Shown here one piece after another: positions 53,310-62,667 of a stretch of DNA of 64,000 nt; within the stretch, counting starts at the first letter, position 1; every line of letters begins with the position of its first letter. This stretch comes from Limnohabitans sp. 2KL-1 (lineage in GTDB: Bacteria; Pseudomonadota; Gammaproteobacteria; Burkholderiales; Burkholderiaceae_C), in contig NZ_NESL01000001.1 in the NCBI RefSeq assembly GCF_003063435.1, forward strand, positions 434,001 to 498,000, written 5' to 3'. The notes under the pieces are model-generated. The model saw only the letters and a program-made list of their open reading frames with translations, was not told the DNA's origin and did not search any database. Position numbers and translations under genes: made by a program.

Positions 53310-54518
53310 TCAGACCAGTTGGGCCACTGCACGCGCAATTCGCTTGCACCCTTCATCCAGTATGTCGATCGACGTGGCAATCGACATCCGGAAATAAGGC
53401 GCAAGTCCATACGCTGTGCCAGCCACCACCGCAACGCCTTCGCTTTCCAGCAAGTACATGACAACGTCGGTGTCCTCTTTCAGCACTTTTCCGTCAGGGG
53501 TCTTGCTACCCAACAGACCGGAACAATTGACATACAGATAGAACGCCCCTTCGGGCAAGCGGCAGCTGATGCCATCAATGGCGTTGAGCGCTTGGACAGT
53601 GTGGTCACGCCGCTGCTTGTAGACGGCCACGCTTTCTGTGACAAAACTCTGATCACCATTGAATGCCGCAGCGCAAGCCGCTTGGCTGATGGCGCAGCAA
53701 CTGCCCGTGGATTGAGACAACAAGGTGTCCAGTGCTTTGATGTATTCACGTCGACCTGCGATGTAGCCAATGCGCCAACCGGTCATCGCGTACGTTTTGG
53801 ACACCCCATTGATCACCAGCGTGCGGTCACGCAGCTGTGGGGCCGCTTGCAGCAAGTGCGGGGTGCGCTGGCCATCGAAGCGGATGTGTTCATAAATGTC
53901 ATCGGTCATGACCATCACGTCAGGATGGCGGTCCAGCACTTGTGCCAAAGCCTGGTATTCATCCATCGTGTAACTAGCCCCAGTGGGGTTGCTGGGTGAG
54001 TTGATCAAAAGCCAGCGCGTGCGGGGGGTGATGCTGGCTTCAAGTTGTTCCGGGGTCAGTTTGAAACCGTTGGCCTCGGGACACACCACCGTCACAGGCG
54101 TTCCATCGCAGGCCAGCACCATGTCTGGGTAAGAGACCCAATAGGGCGCAGGAATGATCACTTCATCACCCGCCTCGATGGTGATGGCAAAGGCACTGAA
54201 GATGGCGCTTTTGGCACCGCTGGTCACGATGATTTCGTCCATCTCGTAATGCAGGCCGTTCTCACGCTGGAGCTTGGCCACGATCGCCTGGCGCACTTCG
54301 ACCGTACCCGCCATCAGCGTGTAGCGCGTTTGCCCCTTGTTCATGGCCTCAACAGCGGCCTCACGGATATGGGCCGGCGTGTCGAAGTCGGGCTCACCCA
54401 CCACCAGATTGACAATGGATTTTCCCTGCCGACGCAATTCGCTGGCACGGTCAGCGGCAAATGTGCTGGGAGACGGTTTGATGCGCCGAAGCCTGGCTGC
54501 AAGTTGAGGCGTACTCAT
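53310..54518 (-). CDS. Class I pyridoxal-phosphate aminotransferase (aspartate-type)
   Basis: A 402-residue fold type I aminotransferase. It has NLVVGEPDFDTPAHI, YTLMAGTVEVRQAI, INSPSNPTGASYTMDEY, the Schiff-base lysine in VINGVSKTYAMTGWRIGYIAG and the C-terminal arginine in YFRMSIATS. It resembles AspC/AatA and may transaminate aspartate or an aromatic amino acid. It is divergent from the LysR gene at 54618, and an ATA-N9-TAT box lies between them. This may tie it to the carboxylase operon. Confidence 0.9.
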   Translation of the reverse strand: MSTPQLAARLRRIKPSPSTFAADRASELRRQGKSIVNLVVGEPDFDTPAHIREAAVEAMNKGQTRYTLMAGTVEVRQAIVAKLQRENGLHYEMDEIIVTSGAKSAIFSAFAITIEAGDEVIIPAPYWVSYPDMVLACDGTPVTVVCPEANGFKLTPEQLEASITPRTRWLLINSPSNPTGASYTMDEYQALAQVLDRHPDVMVMTDDIYEHIRFDGQRTPHLLQAAPQLRDRTLVINGVSKTYAMTGWRIGYIAGRREYIKALDTLLSQSTGSCCAISQAACAAAFNGDQSFVTESVAVYKQRRDHTVQALNAIDGISCRLPEGAFYLYVNCSGLLGSKTPDGKVLKEDTDVVMYLLESEGVAVVAGTAYGLAPYFRMSIATSIDILDEGCKRIARAVAQLV

Positions 54519-54593
54519 GTGGTGAACTCCTTTGATGGCCGTAAAGGTATGGCGACACGGCCCGAAATGCCAAGACGGCTTTCCTCTGCCTTA

Positions 54594-54608
54594 ATAGGTA
54601 ACGCTTAT
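54594..54608. promoter_or_regulatory. ATA-N9-TAT LysR box, copy 1
   Basis: ATAGGTAACGCTTAT fits ATA-N9-TAT, the Nac/Cbl-type LysR recognition pattern, and lies between the divergent aminotransferase and LysR genes. Its reverse complement (ATAAGCGTTACCTAT) shares the half ATAAGCG with copy 2 at 55627. Confidence 0.5.
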
Positions 54609-54617
54609 GGATAGATA

Positions 54618-55586
54618 ATGGCCGCCATGACGATCAATCTCAGGCGGCTCAAATACTTTGTAAAAATCGTGGATGTCGGCAGCCTGACCCAGGCCGCCGA
54701 CCTGCTGCACATTGCCCAGCCAGCGATCAGCCAACAGCTGGCCACCCTGGAAGCCGAGGTGCACCAACAACTGTTGCTGCGAACCAAAAGAGGGGTCACA
54801 CCGACGGAAGCGGGCAAGGTACTGTATCGGCATGCACAACTGATCTTGCGGCAATGTGACCAGGCCGTGGTCGACATGCAAACGGCCAGCAGCGGGATAT
54901 CGGGTTCTGTGTGCATTGGCCTGGCACCCGGCACCATGGCCGCCACCCTGGCTTTGCCATTGCTTCGCATTCTGCGGGCCAGGCACCCGGGCATCGTGCC
55001 CTATTTGAATGAAAACTACGGCACCACTTTGTCCGAACTGGTCATGAGTGGCCGCATGGACCTGGCCGTGCTGTACGGCGGACGAGATGCCATTCATGGA
55101 CTGCAATTCCTGCCTTTGTTGCGCGAATCGCTGTATTTGGTCGGGCCACCATCGATGCAGGCACCTGCCGAAATCATCACGGTGCGGGAGCTTGCCGAAT
55201 TTGACCTGTATTTGCCACGCAGCTACAACTACCTGCGCCGACTGGTGGATGAGGCATTTGCCAGCCTGGGGCTGAAACCCCGTGTGGTCGCGGAAATTGA
55301 GTCGGCCAAGACTTTGTCGGCCCTGATCAGCGATGGCTTGGGGGCCGCGGTGGTGCCCACCTCGCTGGCGCGGGAACTGGTGGTGGACTGCAATGCCTGG
55401 CAAGCACGCATCATCGAGCCTGAAATTGAAGCACGTCTGGCCTTGTGCCAATCGGATCACCTGCCTTTGTCCGAACCGGCCAAAGTCGTCAAGGACATCT
55501 TGCTGGAGGTCATTGCCGACATTCCGGGCAGCTTTCTCAGCCCCGCATCACGCGCCCAGCCCATCGGAGGGCAGCCGCCGATCTGA
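54618..55586 (+). CDS. LysR-family regulator (Nac-like)
   Basis: A 322-residue protein; the ATG at 54627 is an alternative start. The helix-turn-helix is at about residues 18-45 (VGSLTQAADLLHIAQPAISQ). RLKYFVKIVDVGSLTQAADLL and LLLRTKRGVTPTEAGKVLYRHAQ resemble the Nac/Cbl branch, whose sites are ATA-N9-TAT. Such sites lie on both sides of the gene. It likely activates the operon starting at 55737 and controls the aminotransferase. Confidence 0.87.
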   Translation: MAAMTINLRRLKYFVKIVDVGSLTQAADLLHIAQPAISQQLATLEAEVHQQLLLRTKRGVTPTEAGKVLYRHAQLILRQCDQAVVDMQTASSGISGSVCIGLAPGTMAATLALPLLRILRARHPGIVPYLNENYGTTLSELVMSGRMDLAVLYGGRDAIHGLQFLPLLRESLYLVGPPSMQAPAEIITVRELAEFDLYLPRSYNYLRRLVDEAFASLGLKPRVVAEIESAKTLSALISDGLGAAVVPTSLARELVVDCNAWQARIIEPEIEARLALCQSDHLPLSEPAKVVKDILLEVIADIPGSFLSPASRAQPIGGQPPI

Positions 55587-55626
55587 GCGCCGAGCCGGAA
55601 ATTTCGACTGAATGTCCAGCGCTTCC

Positions 55627-55641
55627 ATAAGCGAACCTTAT
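55627..55641. promoter_or_regulatory. ATA-N9-TAT LysR box, copy 2
   Basis: ATAAGCGAACCTTAT fits ATA-N9-TAT and lies 95 bases before the first gene of the carboxylase operon. It shares ATAAGCG and the TAT end with the reverse complement of copy 1, so both are probably sites for the same LysR protein. Confidence 0.5.
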
Positions 55642-55736
55642 CTGGAAATACACATTTGGTCTTTGCCGGGCACCCCGTCCTTGCTTACGCTCTGTGAACT
55701 GTCGGCTCACCCGAACTATTTTTCACAAGGATTGCC

Positions 55737-56408
55737 ATGACTGAACTTGGAGCCCGGCGCATGCCCTCTTGGCCACAGGCCGAGAAAACACAGATCGACC
55801 AATTGCGCGAATTGGCGGTTGCCCTTTTGTCGGACAACATGCACCGTGGCACGGGCAGCCTGGGCATCTCGCCTTATCACAAGCCCTCCAAATGGACCAT
55901 GGCCGGCACCGCCGTGACGGTGCGCACCCGTGGGGGTGACAACCTGCTGACGCTGCGAGCCCTCGATTATTGCCGTCCGGGCGACGTGCTGGTGATTGAT
56001 GCTGGCGGCGATGTGAGCAACGCCATTGTCGGCGGCATCATCACGGCCGGCGCGGCCATGCTGGGTTTGGCGGGCATGGTGCTTGACGGTGCCATCCGTG
56101 ATGTGGCCGAAATCCGTGAGCGCGAGTTTCCGGTCTATGCCCGAGGTGTCAGCCACCGTGGACCCTACAAAAATGGCCCCGGCGAAATCAACGTGCCCGT
56201 GTGCATCGGCGGCATGGTGGTGCAGCCTGGCGACATCATCGTGGGCGACCAGGATGGTCTGCTGGCTTTTCCTGCGTCCGAAGCGGCCACGCTGATTCAG
56301 CAAGCCTTGGTCCAACAAGGCAAGGAACAGCAGCAAATGGATGAGATCAACCAGGGCCGCTGGGACCGTTCATTCATTGCGGCGCTTGAGGCGCGTGCCG
56401 TCAACTGA
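55737..56408 (+). CDS. RraA/HMG-aldolase-family protein
   Basis: A 223-residue protein of the RraA-like fold. It has the segments TMAGTAVTVRTRGGDNL, VLVIDAGGDVSNAIVGGIITAGAAMLGLAGMVLDGAIRD and GDIIVGDQDGLLAFP. The LDGAIRD segment carries the Arg-Asp pair of the pyruvate aldolase/oxaloacetate decarboxylase members. So it may be a 4-hydroxy-4-methyl-2-oxoglutarate-type aldolase or decarboxylase rather than an RNase E inhibitor. It is first in the carboxylase operon. Confidence 0.8.
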   Translation: MTELGARRMPSWPQAEKTQIDQLRELAVALLSDNMHRGTGSLGISPYHKPSKWTMAGTAVTVRTRGGDNLLTLRALDYCRPGDVLVIDAGGDVSNAIVGGIITAGAAMLGLAGMVLDGAIRDVAEIREREFPVYARGVSHRGPYKNGPGEINVPVCIGGMVVQPGDIIVGDQDGLLAFPASEAATLIQQALVQQGKEQQQMDEINQGRWDRSFIAALEARAVN

Positions 56409-56488
56409 AGACCGCATGAGCCAGATCGAACAGATGACCTTGCCCATGCAGAGCACCCCGATGCCCCTGTGCCGGAACTAGGATCGCC

Positions 56489-56917
56489 ATGGATTTACAC
56501 CACATGAAAATGGCCATCGACACGATGGCCGCATCGGACCTAAGCGAGATGGAACTCAGCCACGAAGGCTGGACCCTGCGGCTTGTCAGGCACGCCGCCA
56601 CGGCGTCTGTACCCGCGAGCGTTAAAACACTGACGTCGCCTCGACAACAGGCAGCGCCCACTGCATCGGTCTGCGAAATCCAGGCCCCCGTGTTTGGCAT
56701 CGTGCACCTGCAAGCTTCCCCCGGTCAACCGCCTTTTGTTCAGGTGGGTGAGCACGTTCAGGTGGGGCAAACGGTTTGCACCATCGAAGCCATGAAGGTT
56801 TTCAACGAGGTGGCCTGTGAGCATGCGGGCCGGGTTGTGGCGGTTCACGTGGTCACAGGCACCGAGGTGGAGGCCGGCCAGGTGCTGGTGGTGGTGGAAC
56901 AAGGCCCCCATGTTTGA
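56489..56917 (+). CDS. Biotin carboxyl carrier protein
   Basis: A 142-residue BCCP. The C-terminal barrel (about 65-140) carries the biotin motif EAMKVFNEV with acceptor K103. A Pro/Ala-rich linker (about 36-60) precedes it. The biotin ligase would attach biotin here, and the biotin carboxylase encoded next (8-base overlap) would carboxylate it. It is a paralogue separate from the housekeeping fatty-acid AccB, judged by its operon. Confidence 0.9.
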   Translation: MDLHHMKMAIDTMAASDLSEMELSHEGWTLRLVRHAATASVPASVKTLTSPRQQAAPTASVCEIQAPVFGIVHLQASPGQPPFVQVGEHVQVGQTVCTIEAMKVFNEVACEHAGRVVAVHVVTGTEVEAGQVLVVVEQGPHV

Positions 56918-58262
56918 CACGGTTCTGATCGCCAATCGCGGGGAAATTGCGTTGCGCATCTTGCGCGCATGCCGCACACTCGGTCTGCGCACGGTGCTGG
57001 TGTATTCAGAGGCTGACAGGCATGCGCCCTACCTCCCGCTGGCCGATCAGGCCCTGTGCATCGGACCAGCAGCGCCCCGTCAGAGTTACCTGAAACAGTC
57101 TGCCATTTTGGCGGCGGCCACAGTCAGCGGCGCACAGGCCATTCACCCTGGCTATGGCTTCTTGTCGGAAAACGCCGAGTTTGTGACCCAAGTGGAGCAA
57201 GCCGGACTGCGCTTCATTGGCCCCAGCGCAGCGTGCATTCGCCTGATGGGCGACAAAGTATCTGCCAAGCATGCCATGCGCGCCGCAGGGGTACCCTGCG
57301 TGCCCGGCCCGGACACTTCACTGCCCGACGATCCCCAGCAGGTGCTGGCCATCGCCAACGACATCGGTTACCCGGTCATTGTGAAAGCGGCCGGCGGCGG
57401 TGGTGGACGCGGCATGCGCGTGGTGCACGAACGGGCGCAATTGTTGTCCGCCTTGTCGGTGACGCGTGAAGAGGCAGCCCGAGCCTTCGGCAATCCGGAG
57501 GTCTACATCGAGAAGTTTTTACTGCATCCTCGCCATGTCGAAATCCAGATCCTGGCAGATCAGCACGGCCATGCCGTCTGGCTGGGATCGCGGGACTGCT
57601 CCTTGCAGCGGCGGCACCAGAAAGTCATCGAAGAAGCCCCGGCCCCGCACATTTCGCCTGCACTGTTGGCGCAGTTGAGCGAGCGCTGCGTGCAGGCTTG
57701 CCTGAGCATCGGGTACAGCGGCGTCGGCACCTTCGAGTTCCTGTACGAAGAAGGTGCTTTCTATTTCATTGAGATGAACACCCGTCTGCAGGTGGAACAC
57801 CCGGTCACCGAATTGACCACCGGCATCGACATCGTCGAGCAGCAAATCCGGATGGCCAGAGGCGAGCCGCTGACGATCCGGCAAACCGATGTCCAATGCC
57901 ATGGGCATGCATTGGAATGCCGCATCAATGCAGAAGACCCCAAAAGCTTCCTGCCTTCGCCTGGCGAGATCACGGCGTGGCGTCTGCCCGGCGGTTGGGG
58001 CGTGCGCGTGGATACACATGCACAAAAAGGCTACCGTGTGCCCCCTTACTACGATGCCATGGTGGGCAAACTCATCGTGCATGGCGTTGACCGTGAAGAC
58101 GCGCTGCGGCGGATGCGTGCGGCACTCGATGAAATGCAGGTCGGCGGCATCTCGACCAATCTGCCTTTGCACCGCGAGCTGATGGTGGACGCGGGCTTTG
58201 CCGAAGGCGGGGTGGACATCCATTACCTGGAACGCTGGCTCAAGGAAAGTGCGCTTGCATGA
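56910..58262 (+). CDS. Biotin carboxylase
   Basis: A 450-residue ATP-grasp enzyme from 56910. Features are [35 protein letters not shown], the glycine loop [31 protein letters not shown], and the carboxylation site [14 protein letters not shown]. It carboxylates biotin on the carrier using ATP and bicarbonate. It overlaps both neighbours. Its partners (PxpB/PxpC) indicate the CO2 is passed to a KipI/KipA-type transferase. Confidence 0.92.
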   Translation: MFDTVLIANRGEIALRILRACRTLGLRTVLVYSEADRHAPYLPLADQALCIGPAAPRQSYLKQSAILAAATVSGAQAIHPGYGFLSENAEFVTQVEQAGLRFIGPSAACIRLMGDKVSAKHAMRAAGVPCVPGPDTSLPDDPQQVLAIANDIGYPVIVKAAGGGGGRGMRVVHERAQLLSALSVTREEAARAFGNPEVYIEKFLLHPRHVEIQILADQHGHAVWLGSRDCSLQRRHQKVIEEAPAPHISPALLAQLSERCVQACLSIGYSGVGTFEFLYEEGAFYFIEMNTRLQVEHPVTELTTGIDIVEQQIRMARGEPLTIRQTDVQCHGHALECRINAEDPKSFLPSPGEITAWRLPGGWGVRVDTHAQKGYRVPPYYDAMVGKLIVHGVDREDALRRMRAALDEMQVGGISTNLPLHRELMVDAGFAEGGVDIHYLERWLKESALA

Positions 58263-58921
58263 CGGACGCAAAACCCATCTTCAGTTTGCTCGGCACGACA
58301 GCCGCACTGTTCGAGGCACCAGGTCCTGCGATGGATCTGACACGGCAACAGCGCATTTGGGCACTGGCCAAAGAGACACAAACCTGGCCAGAGGTCAGGG
58401 AGGCCGTGCCGGGCATGAACAACCTGATGCTGGCGTTCTCCACACCACCACGCGACATTGCCGCACTGCGTGAGCGTCTGGCCTCGGCGTGGGCCACAGC
58501 GTCGCCCATGGTGCTGGACGGGCGCGTCATCGAGCTGCCCGTCGTCTACGGGGGCGAAGGTGGACCCCACATGAGCGACGTGGTGGCGCACACGGGCCTG
58601 AGTGTGGATGACATCGTGGCCCTGCACAGCGCACCTGTCTACCCCGTTTATGCCCTGGGCAGTCACCCCGGCTACTGCTACCTGGGCGGCATGGATGAGC
58701 GCATTGCCACCCCGCGCCGCCAGGTGCCTGTGTTGCGCATTCCCGGTGGGTCGGTCTCGATCGGCGGTTTCCAGACAGGCGTATCGGCTTCGGCAGGCCC
58801 CAGTGGCTGGAACACCATCGGTTCGACCAGCATGTCCTTTTTCGATCCCGAACTGGCCATGCCTGCGTTGCTGCAGCCGGGTGACAGCATCCGTTTTCGC
58901 GTTGAGAAGGTGATCCGATGA
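58259..58921 (+). CDS. pxpB: PxpB/KipI-like carboxyltransferase subunit
   Basis: A 220-residue protein with the cyclophilin-like KipI core: [50 protein letters not shown]. This is the AHS1 region homologous to the first half of the urea carboxylase transferase domain. In E. coli PxpB and PxpC act with PxpA on 5-oxoproline. Coupled by ATGA overlaps to neighbours. Assignment to oxoprolinase proper is not certain. Confidence 0.85.
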   Translation: MTDAKPIFSLLGTTAALFEAPGPAMDLTRQQRIWALAKETQTWPEVREAVPGMNNLMLAFSTPPRDIAALRERLASAWATASPMVLDGRVIELPVVYGGEGGPHMSDVVAHTGLSVDDIVALHSAPVYPVYALGSHPGYCYLGGMDERIATPRRQVPVLRIPGGSVSIGGFQTGVSASAGPSGWNTIGSTSMSFFDPELAMPALLQPGDSIRFRVEKVIR

Positions 58922-59904
58922 TCGAGGTACTGAGCACCGGTGCACTCAACACCGTGCAGGATCTGGGCCGCGACGGTTGCCTGCGCTGGGGTGTAGGCAC
59001 TGCGGGCCCCATGGATGGCCTGGCTTTGGCGGCGGGCAATCTCTTGCTGGGCAATGACACGAACTGTGCTGCGGTTGAAGTCCAGGTTTTTCCGTTCAAG
59101 GTCCGCTTTCTGGCCAACTGCGATTTCGCGCTGACAGGCGCAGACTGCGATGCGCGACTGGATGACACGCCCTTGATGCCCTGGGCCACTCATGGCGCTT
59201 GTGCAGGCCAGATCCTGACACTGAATTTGCCGCGCCTGGGGGCTTTGCGCCGAAGCCGTGCTTATCTGTGCTTGCCGGGCGGCGTGGATGTGCCCATCGT
59301 CCTGAATTCGCGCAGCACCCAACTGCGTGGTGCATTTGGCGGTGTCGATGGACGGGCGCTGCGCACCGGGGATACCTTGCAAGCGACAACGCCCACATGC
59401 GTTGAGGGCCGCACCTTGGGACTGGTCCCTCCCGAGGTGGCCATGCCGCTGCACCTGGATGGTTGCCCTGCCGTGCGGGTCTTGCCCGCTGCCGAATACG
59501 CGCAATACACCGCTGCGTCACAAGCTGCCTTTTGGGCTGGCGAATGGAAAATCACCCCCCAAAGTGACCGTTATGGTTTCCGTCTGGCGGGTGAGCCATT
59601 GCAAGCCATTGCGCCATTGGAAATGCGCTCGCATGGCATCGTGCCCGGCGTGATACAGGTTCCACCCGACGGACAACCCATTGTTCAAATGCGCGACGCA
59701 CAACCCACAGGCGGTTATCCCAAAATGGGCACGGTGATCGAAGCCGACCTCTGGCGGCTCGGTCAGATGCCCATTGGCAGCCGCATCCGCTTCATGCAAA
59801 CCAACTGGGAAGAGGCTTTGGCAGCGCTGCAGCAGACACAGGCATGGCTGGCCGACATCGAGCGCCAGATTCGACTGCACCATGACACCCGGAGTGCCGC
59901 ATGA
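58918..59904 (+). CDS. pxpC: PxpC/KipA-like carboxyltransferase subunit
   Basis: A 328-residue protein of the AHS2 (KipA) family. It opens with VQDLGRDGCLRWGVGTAGPMD and AGNLLLGNDTNCAAVEV. RSRAYLCLPGGVDVP and SDRYGFRLAG-x-P, then SHGIVPGVIQVPPDGQPIVQMRDAQPTGGYPKMG, are characteristic. With PxpB it forms the transferase that moves carboxyl or acyl groups. Overlaps neighbours by ATGA. Confidence 0.88.
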   Translation: MIEVLSTGALNTVQDLGRDGCLRWGVGTAGPMDGLALAAGNLLLGNDTNCAAVEVQVFPFKVRFLANCDFALTGADCDARLDDTPLMPWATHGACAGQILTLNLPRLGALRRSRAYLCLPGGVDVPIVLNSRSTQLRGAFGGVDGRALRTGDTLQATTPTCVEGRTLGLVPPEVAMPLHLDGCPAVRVLPAAEYAQYTAASQAAFWAGEWKITPQSDRYGFRLAGEPLQAIAPLEMRSHGIVPGVIQVPPDGQPIVQMRDAQPTGGYPKMGTVIEADLWRLGQMPIGSRIRFMQTNWEEALAALQQTQAWLADIERQIRLHHDTRSAA

Positions 59905-60338
59905 ATGCGCCCATGACCGACATCGCCCGCCAGCTGGAGGCGTGGTTGCGTGCGACCCCAATCCACACGCTGGAATTGCGTGGCCCCGGAACCTTCATCC
60001 ACTTGACGCAAGCCACGGGCCACCACCCCAACCAGGAGCCCATGACGGGGGCAGGCACTGTCGCTCGACCGGAAGACGCGACCTCCACCATCGTGCGCGC
60101 AGGCTCGGTGGGTGTGGTCATGCATGCCCATCCGCTCAGGGACGATCCACTGGTTCAAATCGGACAGCGGGTACTTGCAGGACAAACGGTGGCCTTGTTG
60201 AAAGTCGGCGCTGTGCTGCTGCCCGTGCCCGCCCCACACGATGGCGTGGTGCTTCAGGTGCTGGTGGGCGATGGGGCTATCGTCGGGTACGGCGACAGTC
60301 TTGTGGTGATCGAAAAAGAGGGCACCCATGCAAATTGA
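59901..60338 (+). CDS. Biotinyl-like carrier domain lacking the acceptor lysine
   Basis: A 145-residue protein whose C-terminal barrel (about 85-140) aligns without gaps with the BCCP at 56489. The motif EAMKV there reads KVGAV here, so Ala104 replaces the biotin-bearing lysine; a lysine is found three positions earlier. PHDGVVLQVLVGDGAIVGYGDSLVVIEK keeps the rest of the fold. It is probably a structural or regulatory pseudo-carrier in the complex rather than a CO2 carrier. Confidence 0.78.
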   Translation: MNAPMTDIARQLEAWLRATPIHTLELRGPGTFIHLTQATGHHPNQEPMTGAGTVARPEDATSTIVRAGSVGVVMHAHPLRDDPLVQIGQRVLAGQTVALLKVGAVLLPVPAPHDGVVLQVLVGDGAIVGYGDSLVVIEKEGTHAN

Positions 60339-61113
60339 CCTGAATGCCGATGTGGGCGAGGGCCTGGGGCCCTGGAAGATGGGCGAAGACGAGGCGCTGT
60401 TCGAGGTCATTTCCTCAGCCAACATCGCTTGCGGATTTCATGCGGGTGACCCGCTGATCATGGCGCAGACCTTGCGCATGGCGAAAGCAAAAGGCATTGA
60501 TGTCGGTGCCCATGTGGGCTTTCCGGACCGTCAGGGGTTTGGTCGGCGCGTGATGCAGATCGACACCGTTGAATTGGCGGCCATGGTGGTCTATCAGCTG
60601 GGGGCCTTGAGCGGTCTGGCGCAAGCCGCAGGCTGCCGGATGACGCACATGAGCTTTCATGGTGCACTGGGCAACATGGCGGCCGCAGACCCGGCGTTGG
60701 CCGATCCCTTGCTTGAGGCCGTTGCCCGTTTCGACCCCCAGCTGACCATCAGCTCATCTTCCAGCCGGGCCATCGAAGACGCCGCTGCACAGCACGGACT
60801 GGTGGTGGCCACCTCGTTTCTGGCAGACCGCGCTTATGACGATCAAGGCCTGCTGGTCCCACGCAAGTTGCCCAATTCGGTCATCAAGGACCAGCAAGCC
60901 GTTCTAGAGCGGGTCCGACAATTGTTGACCACAGGTACGGTGACCACATACAGCGGCACCGTGGTGCCGGCCAAAGCGCGTTCCATTCTGGTGCATGGCG
61001 ACACGCCTGGGGCCGTGTCGCTGGCGCGAACCATTCGCAACGAGATCGAGGCCCGTGGGGGCCGCATCGTGCCCATTTCGGTGCAGCGGAACACAGGGTT
61101 TAACCGGTCATAA
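60328..61113 (+). CDS. pxpA: PxpA/LamB-YcsF family protein
   Basis: A 261-residue protein. It has the LNADVGEGLGPWKMGEDEALF start, ISSANIACGFHAGDPLIM, GAHVGFPDRQGFGRR, LADRAYDDQGLLVPR and VHGDTPGAVSLAR. The usual VKPHGALYN motif reads MSFHGALGN (108-116), so a Lys-Pro pair is lost. PxpA is the part that opens the 5-oxoproline ring with ATP. The change hints at a different substrate. It overlaps the preceding gene by 11 bases. Confidence 0.87.
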   Translation: MQIDLNADVGEGLGPWKMGEDEALFEVISSANIACGFHAGDPLIMAQTLRMAKAKGIDVGAHVGFPDRQGFGRRVMQIDTVELAAMVVYQLGALSGLAQAAGCRMTHMSFHGALGNMAAADPALADPLLEAVARFDPQLTISSSSSRAIEDAAAQHGLVVATSFLADRAYDDQGLLVPRKLPNSVIKDQQAVLERVRQLLTTGTVTTYSGTVVPAKARSILVHGDTPGAVSLARTIRNEIEARGGRIVPISVQRNTGFNRS

Positions 61114-61196
61114 GACGGGCTTATATCAACACAGCCATTCCATCTTGGCGTTGCGCTCCACTCCCCTATAAATTCACAGTCAAACAAGGACAAGAG

Positions 61197-61949
61197 ATGC
61201 CTTTTTCCGATTACAAAACAGCGCTGGTCACAGGTGCATCCTCCGGCATCGGGGCTGCCGTGGTGCGCCGCTTGCGCCGCGAAGGCTTGGAAGTGCATGC
61301 ACTGGCCCGCTCCAAAGACAGCTTGCAGGCCTTGGCCGCAGAAACCGGGTGCATCGCACACGCGCTCGATGTCACCGACCTCGAAGCTGTGACACGCCTC
61401 ACGCAGCAAGTGCCCTTCGACATTCTGGTGAACAACGCCGGCGTAGACCGTCCACGCTCTTTTCTCAAGTCACAAGCCGATGACATTGATTTGCTGGTCG
61501 ACGTGAATCTCCGCGCGGTTTTGCACCTGTGCCGGCTGGTGGTGCCGGGCATGCACGCGCGTGACCGGGGCCATGTGGTCAACATCAGCTCCATTGCCGG
61601 TGCCTACAACTTCAATGGCAACAGCACTTACCACGCCACCAAAGCCGCCGTGAGCATGCTGTCACGCCAGCTGCGCATCGATGCTTTTGGCAAACGGGTC
61701 CGGGTGACCGAGATTTGCCCTGGCCGCGTCGCCACCGATATTTTTTCGCATGTGCATGGCGATTCACCCGAGATCCGCGAACGCTTCATCGATGGCTTTG
61801 AACTGCCACAGGCCGAAGACATTGCCGAAGCGATTGCTTTTGCCATCGCTGCCCCAGTGGCCGTGAACATCGGCCACATGGAGATCACCCCCACCCTGCA
61901 AGTGCCGGGTGGCTTGTCAACGGCCCGGCCCATGACTACGCCGGCCTGA
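61197..61949 (+). CDS. Short-chain dehydrogenase/reductase (YdfG-like)
   Basis: A 250-residue SDR. The NADP motif is TGASSGIGAAVVRRLRREG, with NNAGVDRPR, the catalytic serine in NISSIAG, and YHATK (Tyr-x-x-x-Lys). EICPGRVATDIF is typical of the 3-hydroxy acid dehydrogenase group. It may interconvert a hydroxy acid and its keto form derived from the ring-opened product. The 83-base gap before it is the longest since 56.4 kb. Confidence 0.87.
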   Translation: MPFSDYKTALVTGASSGIGAAVVRRLRREGLEVHALARSKDSLQALAAETGCIAHALDVTDLEAVTRLTQQVPFDILVNNAGVDRPRSFLKSQADDIDLLVDVNLRAVLHLCRLVVPGMHARDRGHVVNISSIAGAYNFNGNSTYHATKAAVSMLSRQLRIDAFGKRVRVTEICPGRVATDIFSHVHGDSPEIRERFIDGFELPQAEDIAEAIAFAIAAPVAVNIGHMEITPTLQVPGGLSTARPMTTPA

Positions 61950-61965
61950 CACTGAAGACCGCCCC

Positions 61966-62667
61966 ATGAAAGACTTCAACGTGATGGCCTTGCTGCTGAA
62001 CCCCGAGTTCAGCAGCATGCTCTTGTCCGGTTTGAAAGTCACCCTGTTCGTGGCGTTGGGCTCCTGGTTGCTGGCCATGAGCCTGGCCATCGTTTTGCTG
62101 GCAGTGCGTTTAAGCCCCAGCCGCATGGCACAAAGGATCGTCGAAGCCTATATTTCGTACCACCGGAATATTCCGACCCTCGTTCAGATGATGCTTTGGT
62201 ATTTCGGGATCGCCAATTTCCTGCCGGACGCCGTACAAGCCTGGTTGGCCGAAAACCAGGCCGAAGCGGTTTTTGCGGTCATTGCTTTGGGGCTGTGTCA
62301 GGCCGCTTATTTTTGCGAAGACCTTCGTTCGGGCTTTCGTGCCATTCCGATGGGGCAAACCGAAGCCGCACGCGCCCTGGGACACAGCTACACCGGTGCC
62401 ATGCGGCATGTTCTGATGCCGCAGGCTGTGCGCAATGCCGTCCCTGCCCTGGTCAACCACAGCGTTTCCTTGTTCAAGAACAGCAGTCTGGCTATGGCGA
62501 TTGGTGCCGCCGAACTCACGCATGCCGTCAAGGAAATGGAAAGCCGCACCTTCCGGGCTTTTGAGGCTTATTTGATCGCGACCGTGATTTTTCTGATCAT
62601 TTCCTTGCTGATCATGGCGGTCGGCAGTTGGATCGAGCGGCGCACGGCCTTGACGACGGCGAGATGA
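61966..62667 (+). CDS. Polar amino acid ABC transporter permease 1
   Basis: A 233-residue HisMQ-type permease with about five membrane segments. The ATPase-docking loop reads [40 protein letters not shown]. It starts FSSMLLSGLKVTLFVALGSWLL. It is coupled by overlap to the second permease and forms an importer of the polar amino acid family. Confidence 0.92.
   Translation: MKDFNVMALLLNPEFSSMLLSGLKVTLFVALGSWLLAMSLAIVLLAVRLSPSRMAQRIVEAYISYHRNIPTLVQMMLWYFGIANFLPDAVQAWLAENQAEAVFAVIALGLCQAAYFCEDLRSGFRAIPMGQTEAARALGHSYTGAMRHVLMPQAVRNAVPALVNHSVSLFKNSSLAMAIGAAELTHAVKEMESRTFRAFEAYLIATVIFLIISLLIMAVGSWIERRTALTTAR

Noticed and set aside
58259-61113. Plain 5-oxoprolinase PxpABC assignment
   Set aside because: Kept only as the family name. 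The biotin carboxylase and BCCP in the same operon, the lysine-less carrier and the altered PxpA motif make that simple reading doubtful.
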